Shown here piece after piece: positions 16,994 through 24,941 of a DNA stretch of 64,000 bases. Location of the stretch: positions 1 to 64,000 of the forward strand of contig CAZBZP010000005.1 of NCBI GenBank assembly GCA_964496435.1, in the 5' to 3' direction. Both the position numbers and the translations under genes were made by a program. The stretch is from Berkiella sp964496435 (GTDB taxonomy: Bacteria > Pseudomonadota > Gammaproteobacteria > Berkiellales > Berkiellaceae). Under the pieces are notes generated by a model. The model saw only the letters and a list, made by a program, of their open reading frames with translations. It was not told the DNA's origin and did not search any database. Within the stretch, counting starts at the first letter, position 1, and each line of letters begins with the position of its first letter.

Positions 16994-17764
16994 ATGAGCC
17001 CAACCACACCTACATCCTTAATACAGATAAGTAATCTGTCCTATGGCAACGCGAAGCGAATGCTTTTGCAGGCTATTGATTTAACCTTAATGCCTGGCAA
17101 GATTGTGTCCGTGGTTGGACCCAATGGTGCAGGCAAAACAACCTTGGTTAAATTGGTTGTTGGCTTGTTAGCCCCCACAGAGGGCTTTATTAAGCGGGCA
17201 CAGGGTCTCTCTATAGGCTATATGCCGCAAAAAATACATATTAGTCCGATTTTTCCCCTGAGCGTATTACGATTTTTACAGTTAAACCAAACATGGTCTG
17301 AACAAGAATTGATGGCTATGTTGGATGAAGTGGGCGTTAGCCACGTCCTGCACAGTTCCTTGGACGCTATTTCCGGAGGGGAATTGCAACGGGTTTTACT
17401 TGCGCGTGCACTATTACGTAAACCCCAATTATTAGTCTTAGATGAGCCTGCGCAAGGGGTTGATTTGATTGGTCAAGGTGAGCTTTATGACTTGATTGCA
17501 AAGATCAGAGACAGGCATCACTGTGCCATTCTTATGGTTTCTCATGATCTTAATCTGGTCATGGCAAGAACTGATACGGTGGTGTGTTTAAATCAACATA
17601 TCTGTTGTTCGGGGCATCCTGAACAAGTCAGTCGGGATCCCGCTTTTGCACAAATGTTTGGAAAAGCGGCAGCAGGGCTTGCCTTCTATACCCATCATCA
17701 TGATCACCATCATGATGTTCATGGCAAAGTCGTTGAACCTTGCAAAGGGGAGAAGCATGACTGA
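16994..17764 (+). CDS. znuC: Zinc ABC transporter, ATP-binding protein
   Basis: 256 residues from the ATG at 16994; a GTG at 16955 would add 13 residues of no clear homology. Walker A GPNGAGKTT, signature ISGGELQRV, Walker B LLVLDEPAQG and the H-loop VSHDLNLV are all present, so the ATPase should be active. The C-terminus is His-rich (THHHDHHHDVHG), as in other ZnuC proteins. It energises zinc import with ZnuB and overlaps the znuB start by 8 bases, a sign of translational coupling. Confidence 0.92.
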   Translation: MSPTTPTSLIQISNLSYGNAKRMLLQAIDLTLMPGKIVSVVGPNGAGKTTLVKLVVGLLAPTEGFIKRAQGLSIGYMPQKIHISPIFPLSVLRFLQLNQTWSEQELMAMLDEVGVSHVLHSSLDAISGGELQRVLLARALLRKPQLLVLDEPAQGVDLIGQGELYDLIAKIRDRHHCAILMVSHDLNLVMARTDTVVCLNQHICCSGHPEQVSRDPAFAQMFGKAAAGLAFYTHHHDHHHDVHGKVVEPCKGEKHD

Positions 17765-18572
17765 GATGTCATTCTTTAATATGGGTTATTTGTTGATTCC
17801 TCTGCTGGGGGGTATCGGCGTTGCACTACTCTGTGGTCCTTTAGGTTCTGTGATGGTTTGGCGACGCTTATCCTATTTTGGTGATACTTTATCCCATTCA
17901 GGTTTATTAGGGATAACGCTCGCTTTTGCGCTGCATGTGAACCTCACCTTGGGTGTGTGCTTGATTGGCGTGTGCGTTTCTATATTACTGCTTAAATTAC
18001 AATCTCATCTCAAAGTGGCAAGCGATACTTTGTTAGGCCTTCTTTCTCATACCACCTTGGCACTGGGACTCTTGGTCTTGGCCATGATGCCTGAGCTCAG
18101 AGTAGATGTGCTCGGATTTTTATACGGTGATATTTTAACCGTCTCTTCAAAAGATGTTGTTGTTATAGCGCTTGGTGGCAGTGCCATTTTGTTATTTTTA
18201 TTTAAAATCTGGCAGCCATTGCTATTGATAACAGTCGATGCTGAGCTAGCACAAGTGGAAGGTCTTAAAGTAGAGCGCTTACAGTGCTATTACATGATTT
18301 TACTTGCGCTGGTGGTGGGCGTTGCGCTGAAATTAGTAGGTGTTCTTTTAATCACGGCATTGCTTATAATTCCTGCAACAGCAGCCAGAGCCTTATCGCG
18401 CTCGCCTGAGCAAATGGCCTTATTTGCCAGTGTGTTGGGATGTATCTCTGTCATGGGAGGCTTAACCCTCTCTCATTACTGGGATTTACCCGCTGGACCC
18501 GCTATCGTCGTTGTGAGCGCGGGCCTTTTATTGATGACGACCCTTCTTTCTAAAATTAAGTTGATTAACTGA
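17757..18572 (+). CDS. znuB: Zinc ABC transporter, membrane permease
   Basis: 271 residues with about eight membrane helices of the ABC-3 permease family. The ATG at 17757 is chosen because GGGGAGAA lies just upstream and because an earlier start would run far into znuC. Typical blocks such as RRLSYFGDTLSHSGLLG (about 35-51) and LIIPAATA-like LLIIPATAARALS (about 200-212) are present. It forms the channel for zinc bound by ZnuA. It ends the znuCB unit. Confidence 0.92.
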   Translation: MTEMSFFNMGYLLIPLLGGIGVALLCGPLGSVMVWRRLSYFGDTLSHSGLLGITLAFALHVNLTLGVCLIGVCVSILLLKLQSHLKVASDTLLGLLSHTTLALGLLVLAMMPELRVDVLGFLYGDILTVSSKDVVVIALGGSAILLFLFKIWQPLLLITVDAELAQVEGLKVERLQCYYMILLALVVGVALKLVGVLLITALLIIPATAARALSRSPEQMALFASVLGCISVMGGLTLSHYWDLPAGPAIVVVSAGLLLMTTLLSKIKLIN

Positions 18573-18711
18573 GATATATTTTCTTCAGAGAATTAACTAA
18601 ATTTCTTTGCATTGTGAAAAAGTCCATGTTAGTGTTGAAATCCCCTTTTTTAAAGGGTGAGTAGAAGACACAAATTTAGTGTCGCTTGGCATTAATGTTG
18701 TAGGAGGTTGT

Positions 18712-20142
18712 ATGCCGTTTCCGCGTTTAACATTCGATCTTGGTGATTTTTGGCAAGATACTAAAAATTTGATTAATGATACTATTTTATTCTGGGCTGA
18801 GCCAAAGGAAGCACCACCTACTGTACGTCGTATTACCATCGCACATCAGCCCCTGAAAGATGTTGGTACCTTTGCACCTGAAATTTATGAACTTGCATTA
18901 GTGCGCGGTTTAAAAGCGCAGCAAGCAGAAGATGCCTTTCTTTTGCAAAATCCAAATGCAACCTTAGAAGAAAAGCAACAGCAAGATTTTTATGCTGCAC
19001 TCTATGATGCAGATGGTGAAGCTAAATCTGCTTTTCATTTAGCGGTTTTACCGGTTATTTATGAAGATGATAACCAAATGTCTTCTGCTAAAATCAGGGA
19101 AATTGTCAGTGAAGAGCTAAATAATCGTATCGCGAAAGATCAACCCTTACCGCCTACGGTTTATAAATATTTGACCAAGTCAGATTATTTAAAAAACTCA
19201 CCTTATGAAGTGTTGGGCCCACGTGATATCACCGTTGAGATCCAAAACCCAGCAGATAAAACCAGGTTGCGTGATAGATTTGCTCACTATGTATCAAATC
19301 AGCCTGCATCATTGGTATTAACCTTGGTAGCAGCTTTGGCTGTGACTGCTTCAACCCCTTTCTGGTTTGTTGTTGCAAGCATGGGCGTGTTGTTAGCAAA
19401 ATGGTGTGGTGAAGCTTTTGGTACCTTTGGTATTACCGAAATTTTACTGCGCGATTATAAGAGCCTTTTCTCTAAAGAATTTGCTTTAGGCGATAAAATC
19501 AGCTTTAAGAAAACCATTAAAACAGCTGTACTCCTAGCATCAGTGGGCGCGCTTTCCTTAGCGGCGTTTAGTGCAAGTTGGGCAGGTGTATTTAGCTTAC
19601 CAGTGTGGGGCTTAGCACAAACAGGCGTGGCGGCAACACTTTTAACAGGTTTGTCTTATGTTACAGCCGGTTTTGTCAGTGGTTTGGGTGCTATCATGAC
19701 ATTTGCAGGCGCCAAAGAAGCTATCCACTTTTTCTGGGGCGTTGGTATTTGGGACAAGCACATTGATTTTTCAAAAGAAAAACAATTAGCGCCTTTAACC
19801 AAAGTCGTTGAATTAAGAGCAGACTTAGCGCGTGAAGAGAAAAAATTGGCAGCAGAATGTGAACTTGCAGGACATAAGCTTGATGCACAAGAAAGCAACC
19901 AATTGCATGCCTATATGGTGCAATTAGAAACTTTTATGGCACAAAAGCTTACAGCACCAGTGGTTGAAGCAACTCCTGCACCAACACAAGATCCCATTAC
20001 GGAATCTGCACCTTCAAACGTGGTGGCATTTGATGCCAGCAAGAAGAAAGCGCAAGAAGAAACTTCAGCAAATAATGTTGCACAAGAAGAATCACCAAGA
20101 CGTTCTCCACGTCTTAAGAGTGGCTCTGCTTCATCCGATTAA
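18712..20142 (+). CDS. Unrecognised membrane protein with disordered C-terminal tail
   Basis: 476 residues from the ATG at 18712, fixed by a perfect AGGAGG at 18702-18707. Residues 1-185 are soluble and mixed helix/strand. Residues 190-345 contain about four to five hydrophobic helices in two pairs. Residues 350-400 are a charged helix, possibly coiled coil. The last about 65 residues are Pro/Ala/Ser/Glu-rich and end in a basic SPRRSPRLK stretch followed by a Ser-rich tip. No family is recognised. The strong ribosome site and terminator suggest high expression. The layout resembles membrane-inserting effectors but that is inference. Confidence 0.75.
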   Translation: MPFPRLTFDLGDFWQDTKNLINDTILFWAEPKEAPPTVRRITIAHQPLKDVGTFAPEIYELALVRGLKAQQAEDAFLLQNPNATLEEKQQQDFYAALYDADGEAKSAFHLAVLPVIYEDDNQMSSAKIREIVSEELNNRIAKDQPLPPTVYKYLTKSDYLKNSPYEVLGPRDITVEIQNPADKTRLRDRFAHYVSNQPASLVLTLVAALAVTASTPFWFVVASMGVLLAKWCGEAFGTFGITEILLRDYKSLFSKEFALGDKISFKKTIKTAVLLASVGALSLAAFSASWAGVFSLPVWGLAQTGVAATLLTGLSYVTAGFVSGLGAIMTFAGAKEAIHFFWGVGIWDKHIDFSKEKQLAPLTKVVELRADLAREEKKLAAECELAGHKLDAQESNQLHAYMVQLETFMAQKLTAPVVEATPAPTQDPITESAPSNVVAFDASKKKAQEETSANNVAQEESPRRSPRLKSGSASSD

Positions 20143-20161
20143 GCTTATTGCCTTCTCTCTT

Positions 20162-20202
20162 ATCAAAAGCAGTGTTGTTAGCAACACTGCTTTTGATTTT
20201 TT
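20162..20202 (+). terminator. Strong intrinsic terminator
   Basis: A perfect 16-bp stem (20162-20177 with 20182-20197) around TTAG is followed by TTTTT. It closes the membrane-protein gene ending at 20142. Confidence 0.92.
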
Positions 20203-20343
20203 CTCCTTGACAATCCTTACACACTATCAATTCACCTTATCCGCCTATCTTGCTAAGCGTTCCGTTTATCTGCTTTCATAAGTTTGTCATCAATAAATAT
20301 ATTAAGATCCAACTAAGTAAAAATATAAAATTTTGGATAAGAT

Positions 20344-21624
20344 ATGTGGGAGCAATCGGCATTCTGGTATCAATATCAGCTAGCCCGTTTGAAGCAGGAG
20401 TGCTTACCTTCTTCCTATCAATATGTCCTGACGCAGTTCAAACTCTCAAGGCTACATAAATTTATAAAATCCCAACTGCCCTTTTATCATGATCTTCAGA
20501 CATTACGTTTTAATCAGTTACCTATTATTGATAAAGGGGTGATGCAGGAGAATTTTGAGCAGTTGAATACTTTAAATATGTCTTATATAACAGCCAAAGA
20601 ATTGTTGATGAACCATCGAGCTTGGCATGCCAATCAATCTGTGGGGACGGCAGGCAAATCAGGTATTTATTTATTTTCTGCCATGGAAATAAGGAACGAA
20701 TTGGCCAGTATTTTAAGCAGGCTGTTACCAAGCAATGGCATTGTCCCCAAAAAAGTTGCTATTTTTTATCTTACACCCACGCCTTATTTTTCAGATATCA
20801 AAACACGCTGTTTTCAATGGCAATTTCTAGACTTGAAATTAGATCCGCAGACTCTTGTGCAACGTCTTCAGTCTTTCTCGCCTGATGCTATTGTGGCGCC
20901 GGTTCAAATGCTTTGTAAATTAGCACATTTGCAACTTGAAAATAAAATTAGCTTAAACCCGAAGAAATTGATTTCGGTTCATGAAGTCTTAACGCCTATC
21001 GAAGAAAAATTAATTTCAACTACTTTCAAACAAAATGTGCATCAAATTTATCAATGTGCAGAAGGTTTTTTGGGCACAACATGCGAGATGGGAACATTGC
21101 ATCTCAATGAAGATCAATATTTTATCGAACCCGAATGGATTGATGAAAATAAACAAAAATTTATTCCCGTTATTACTTCCTTGAATCGTTTTGTTCAGCC
21201 CTTAGTACGTTACCGGCTGCATGATATTTTGAGTCAGCGCAAAGCACCCTGTCCTTGTGGTAGCACGCATATGGCCATTGAATCCATCATTGGCCGCTGT
21301 GAAGATATGTTGTATTTTCAAAAAATAGGTAACAGTGGTGCTTTAAAACTTATTTATTCTGATGAAATTCATCAGGCCATTGGTAGAGCAAGCGGCGGTA
21401 TTGAGAAATACCAATTCATTCAACACTCTCCTTTGCAACTCGAAATTAGAATACAGGCAAAAAATACACAGCTTGCCAAAAATTGCATTAGCCAACAGTT
21501 AGAAAAATTAACCCAACTGTTTGGTGTGCGCTGCCCTTATGTTGAATTTGTTTCACTTGATTTTCCACCTATTTGCTCTCTTTTCAGGCAGACCATGCGT
21601 CTGGTTAAACATCCAATATTGTAG
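20344..21624 (+). CDS. Adenylate-forming enzyme of the PaaK / F390-synthetase type
   Basis: 426 residues. It matches the layout of phenylacetate-CoA-ligase-like (F390 synthetase-related) proteins: an N-terminal helical part (FIKSQLPFYHDL), a Ser/Thr/Gly segment near 100-107 (SVGTAGKSG) in the position of the phosphate loop, a Glu-containing YQCAEGFLGTTCE region near 235-247, YRLHDI near 293-298, a CPCG pair near 305-308 and the GRCEDML hinge near 321-327. The family activates a carboxylic acid with ATP. The substrate is unknown and no acyl carrier or CoA-pathway gene is adjacent. It precedes the SNARE-like gene in the same direction. Confidence 0.72.
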   Translation: MWEQSAFWYQYQLARLKQECLPSSYQYVLTQFKLSRLHKFIKSQLPFYHDLQTLRFNQLPIIDKGVMQENFEQLNTLNMSYITAKELLMNHRAWHANQSVGTAGKSGIYLFSAMEIRNELASILSRLLPSNGIVPKKVAIFYLTPTPYFSDIKTRCFQWQFLDLKLDPQTLVQRLQSFSPDAIVAPVQMLCKLAHLQLENKISLNPKKLISVHEVLTPIEEKLISTTFKQNVHQIYQCAEGFLGTTCEMGTLHLNEDQYFIEPEWIDENKQKFIPVITSLNRFVQPLVRYRLHDILSQRKAPCPCGSTHMAIESIIGRCEDMLYFQKIGNSGALKLIYSDEIHQAIGRASGGIEKYQFIQHSPLQLEIRIQAKNTQLAKNCISQQLEKLTQLFGVRCPYVEFVSLDFPPICSLFRQTMRLVKHPIL

Positions 21625-21757
21625 CCTTGGACTTTTCTTTTTTCGCATTATATTCATTGATATGAATCTTCTACTGTGAGCATACCAGGTACAGTTGGTG
21701 CTACTCTTTAGTGTTAGGTCATCATTATTGCCTGCTGTTAAATGCAAAAGAGGTCCT

Positions 21758-22891
21758 ATGGGTACAAATAAGAAAATTGAAGCACTTAAAAAGGAACTTA
21801 AAGAAGCGCAAAAAATCATGGCAACGAATATGGAGAAGCTGATTGTTCGCGGCCAAAAATTAGAAGTACTTAAAGATAAATCCAAAGCTTTAAAGGAAGA
21901 GTCACACTATTTTAATAAAAGTGCCACGCAATTAAAAAACCACTTAAAAGCACGCAATTTGCAAATGCTCTTTATTATCCTGGGTATTATTTTAGGCTCA
22001 TTAGGTGCACTTGTTAGTGGCGGAACCTGGCTGGGGTTTGTATTACAAGGTGCATTAGGTGGTTTGCTTGGATATGGTTTGGGCATGTGCGCGTCAGTGG
22101 TCCAACAAAAATTTCAATTTCTTTCTCCCTGGCAGCGCGCCGTTTCCCAAGAAAAAGAAATTGCAGTACACTTGCCACACCAACCAAAAAGGAGTTTCTT
22201 TGGCATGTTCAAAAAGAAGGATAAAAAAACAGTAGCAAAGGATAAAAAAGCGGCAGCTGAAGATAAAGATGTTGATGCTCCACTGACTGATGAACAAAGA
22301 GCGCGTTTAGAAGAAGCAAGGCAGCATATCAGTGCCTTTAAAAAGCAAGAGGCGGATAATGCAGAAAAGCTGATTGAACGTGGTGAATTGTTAGATAAAT
22401 TAAACTCAACGACAACCGACTTAAAACAGCAAACAGAAACTTTTCAAGAAACAGCCCATAAAGTCGAACGTTTTGAAGAGGCGAAAAACAATCATTACAC
22501 TTCTATCATTATAGGTTTAGTCGGCGTGATGCTGGGTGGATTGTATGGTTTAATCATGGGCTATTCTTGGCCTCTCATGGTAGTCTTTGGTGTATTGGCA
22601 GGCTCATTAACCTATGGTTTAAGCACTCTTGTAACCAAGACCGGGGAAAGGTTTATTGCTATTGGTGATTGGTTTAAGGGATTCTCCTTGTTTAACCGTG
22701 CCATCTCGGATAATCGAACAGAACATGTTTTTGAGAAAACATCTGCTCTAAAGCAAGAACAATCCTTCGTGCAATCATCCGCTAAGGCTATTGTGCTCAA
22801 ATATGATGCTAAAGCAAATCATGCTGTCAATGATAAGGCATTACAAGAAGAAAACACATTGCGACGTGCTACTCGCTTTAGCTTGCACTAG
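21758..22891 (+). CDS. Membrane protein with two R-SNARE (synaptobrevin)-like motifs
   Basis: 377 residues from the ATG at 21758 (AGAGG upstream). It is an internal duplication. Unit 1: SNARE-like helix 5-64 with central Arg31 in NMEKLIVRGQKLEVLKD, then +layer residues L35, L38, S42, L45, S49, F52, A56, L59, then two membrane helices (about 68-88 and 90-114). Unit 2: helix 180-243 with Arg208 in NAEKLIERGELLDKL, layers L212, L215, T219, L222, T226, F229, A233, V236, then a second membrane hairpin (about 247-293). The spacing is that of eukaryotic VAMP/synaptobrevin, without gaps. A Lys-rich linker (150-170) joins the units. Known Legionella SNARE mimics are mostly Q-type. A role in host membrane fusion is inferred. 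Confidence 0.85.
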   Translation: MGTNKKIEALKKELKEAQKIMATNMEKLIVRGQKLEVLKDKSKALKEESHYFNKSATQLKNHLKARNLQMLFIILGIILGSLGALVSGGTWLGFVLQGALGGLLGYGLGMCASVVQQKFQFLSPWQRAVSQEKEIAVHLPHQPKRSFFGMFKKKDKKTVAKDKKAAAEDKDVDAPLTDEQRARLEEARQHISAFKKQEADNAEKLIERGELLDKLNSTTTDLKQQTETFQETAHKVERFEEAKNNHYTSIIIGLVGVMLGGLYGLIMGYSWPLMVVFGVLAGSLTYGLSTLVTKTGERFIAIGDWFKGFSLFNRAISDNRTEHVFEKTSALKQEQSFVQSSAKAIVLKYDAKANHAVNDKALQEENTLRRATRFSLH

Positions 22892-22908
22892 CGTATGATT
22901 AACATGAT

Positions 22909-23331
22909 TTATAAAGATTTTTTTAAGTAATAGCGTTTGTGATTTGGTGGGCAATCATCTAACACCCCAAAAATTTCAAAGCCATTTTTTAAGTAAAAAT
23001 CTTTAGCTTGGAAATCAAAAGTGTCTAAATGAAGTAAGGAGCAATTATTTGCTATTGCCTCTTCTTCAATTTTTTTGAGTAAAACCGTGCCCAGACCTTG
23101 GCCACGGTAATGATCGTTTACCCACAAAATATCGATAAAGACCATGCCCCAACAGTAAGACTTGGCGATGATCCCGCCAATAATAACACCTTGTTGATTT
23201 TTAATGGAGTAACTGAGCTCTTGGAATGAGGGGTGCGTAAAAGGGACTTGTTGATTATTAAATTCTACGAGCGCATCGACGATAATTTTCTTTTCATCTT
23301 GCGTGCATTTTTTAATTTCTTTAAAGTCCAT
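22909..23331 (-). CDS. GNAT-family N-acetyltransferase
   Basis: 140 residues with the GNAT fold: the acetyl-CoA pyrophosphate loop is RGQGLGTVLLKKIEEEA (about 76-92), preceded by the strand FIDILWVNDHYRG and followed by LLHLDTFDFQAKDFYLKNGFEI, cut here to DFQAKDFYLKNGFEIFG, the usual fourth motif. Such enzymes acetylate amino groups of small molecules or proteins; the substrate is unknown. It converges on the SNARE-like gene with a 17-base gap. Confidence 0.87.
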   Translation of the reverse strand: MDFKEIKKCTQDEKKIIVDALVEFNNQQVPFTHPSFQELSYSIKNQQGVIIGGIIAKSYCWGMVFIDILWVNDHYRGQGLGTVLLKKIEEEAIANNCSLLHLDTFDFQAKDFYLKNGFEIFGVLDDCPPNHKRYYLKKSL

Positions 23332-23376
23332 TTTATAGCACCTAATTAAATGATATTAACAAGTTCCCTCTGTTTT

Positions 23377-24030
23377 TTAGACCGCGCTTACATAGTAGTG
23401 CACTATCTCTTTGAAATCTCTCACAATGGCATTTGGTTTATCGGTGGTGGTAAAGATAGCCATTAACTTCGCTTCAGGATTAACTAACAATATGGCACCA
23501 CCATGCTCGATATGTTCCTTGCTGATGGGAAGCTTTTGTTCTTCTGAGACATGAATGCCCACTTTTTGTGCTAAGGCAGAAATGTCCTTTTTGTCACCAG
23601 TTAAACCAATAAAGGAGGTTGATTGAAATTTTTCTTGTTGGAGAAATTTTTTCAATATGGAAGGTGTGTCATGTTCTGGATCAATGGAAACAAAGATAAA
23701 CTGCACATTATGATGAGCGCCTAATCTTTCGGAGATCTGATTCATTGTGCCTAAAGTAGCAGGGCAAACACCTGGGCATTGGCTATAACCAAAGAAAAGA
23801 AAAGTCCATTTATCTCTGAGCTTATCATTGCTGAAATTTTTGCCGTTGGTATCAATTAGTTTGAAAGCGGGCAATTGATGAGGCTGCGGCAAAGCGGTGC
23901 CAACAGCTAATGGCAAACTGGTGTATACATTAGCTGTATCATCAGCAGCCATATGCTGATTATCTCGCCACACACCAATCGCAATGGCAATGCCAATTAT
24001 CAATATAATAAATAAGGTATGTTTTTTCAT
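23377..24030 (-). CDS. SCO1/SenC copper chaperone for cytochrome oxidase
   Basis: 217 residues from the ATG at 24030; a TTG 15 bases upstream overlaps ctaB and is less likely. One N-terminal membrane helix (about 5-23) anchors a thioredoxin-like domain. CPGVCPATL holds the CxxxC copper site and EHIEHGGAI holds the third ligand, His. SCO proteins load the CuA site of oxidase subunit II. It is the last gene of the oxidase block, right after ctaB. Confidence 0.9.
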   Translation of the reverse strand: MKKHTLFIILIIGIAIAIGVWRDNQHMAADDTANVYTSLPLAVGTALPQPHQLPAFKLIDTNGKNFSNDKLRDKWTFLFFGYSQCPGVCPATLGTMNQISERLGAHHNVQFIFVSIDPEHDTPSILKKFLQQEKFQSTSFIGLTGDKKDISALAQKVGIHVSEEQKLPISKEHIEHGGAILLVNPEAKLMAIFTTTDKPNAIVRDFKEIVHYYVSAV

Positions 24031-24041
24031 ACTAATGAATC

Positions 24042-24941
24042 TCAATTCAAAATAAAATGTAAATAATGATCAACTAATAATCCGATGAATAAAGCCATCA
24101 AATAAATAATTGAATAACTAAAGGTGCTCATTGCAGTGCGTGGCTCTTGTGAGCGATAAAGCAAGAAGCCGTAATAGAGGAATCCAATACCTAAACCAAT
24201 CGCGCAGATTAAATAGGTAACACCACACATACCTGTTAGATAAGGCAAAATGGTCGAAGCAATTAACAAAACAATGTAAAGTAAAATGCACAGTTTGGTA
24301 AAACGGATCCCATGGGTAACAGGCAACATAGGCAATTTAGCTTTTGCATAATCTTCATGGCGATAAATTGCTAGGGCCCAGAAATGAGGTGGTGTCCAAG
24401 TAAAAATGATTAATAAGAGTAACAAGCCAAAAGGATCAATTTGTCCTGTCACGGCGGTCCATCCCAAAAGAGGAGGGGCTGCACCAGCAAGGCCGCCAAT
24501 CACAATGTTTTGAGGTGTGGCGCGTTTTAAAAAGATGGTATAGAAAAGCGCGTAGCCAACCAAGCTGATTAAGGTTAACCAAGCGGTTAAAGGATTAACA
24601 AAGGCAATTAAAATGCCAAGCCCCAAACTGCCAAGAACCAGTGAGAAAATCATTCCCTGCAATGGTCCCACACGTCCTGTCGCAATAGGACGATGTTGGG
24701 TGCGGCGCATATGAACATCAATATGACGTTCGACTAAATGATTGACTGCAGCGGCCGAACCTGCACAACAAGCTATGCCCAAGGTGCCAAAAAGCATGGC
24801 CTGCCAGGGAAAGATTTCAGGAGGCGATGCCAGTAGCATGCCTACCCAAGCAGTGAGTAGCATTAAGGCAACGACACGAGGTTTGGTCAGCTCCCAATAA
24901 TCTCGCCATAAGGTTGGTTTGATGAGTGCAACTTTGCTCAA
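24042..24941 (-). CDS. ctaB: Heme O synthase (protoheme IX farnesyltransferase)
   Basis: 299 residues with about nine membrane helices. The first Asp-rich prenyl-binding motif is NHLVERHIDVHMRRTQHRP (near 68-86), the CtaB/CyoE hallmark. HFWALAIYRHEDYAKAKLPM gives the second conserved block. It adds farnesyl to heme B to give heme O, which CtaA oxidises to heme A. It overlaps ctaA by 4 bases. Confidence 0.94.
   Translation of the reverse strand: MSKVALIKPTLWRDYWELTKPRVVALMLLTAWVGMLLASPPEIFPWQAMLFGTLGIACCAGSAAAVNHLVERHIDVHMRRTQHRPIATGRVGPLQGMIFSLVLGSLGLGILIAFVNPLTAWLTLISLVGYALFYTIFLKRATPQNIVIGGLAGAAPPLLGWTAVTGQIDPFGLLLLLIIFTWTPPHFWALAIYRHEDYAKAKLPMLPVTHGIRFTKLCILLYIVLLIASTILPYLTGMCGVTYLICAIGLGIGFLYYGFLLYRSQEPRTAMSTFSYSIIYLMALFIGLLVDHYLHFILN

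Noticed and set aside
17646..17756. Longer znuB start inside znuC
   Set aside because: It would overlap znuC by over 100 bases and add residues with no membrane-protein homology; ATG at 17757 has GGGGAGAA upstream.
21553..21885. 110-codon minus-strand frame over the SNARE-like gene start
   Set aside because: Antisense to the PaaK-like C-terminus and the SNARE motif; Ser/Phe-rich with no features.
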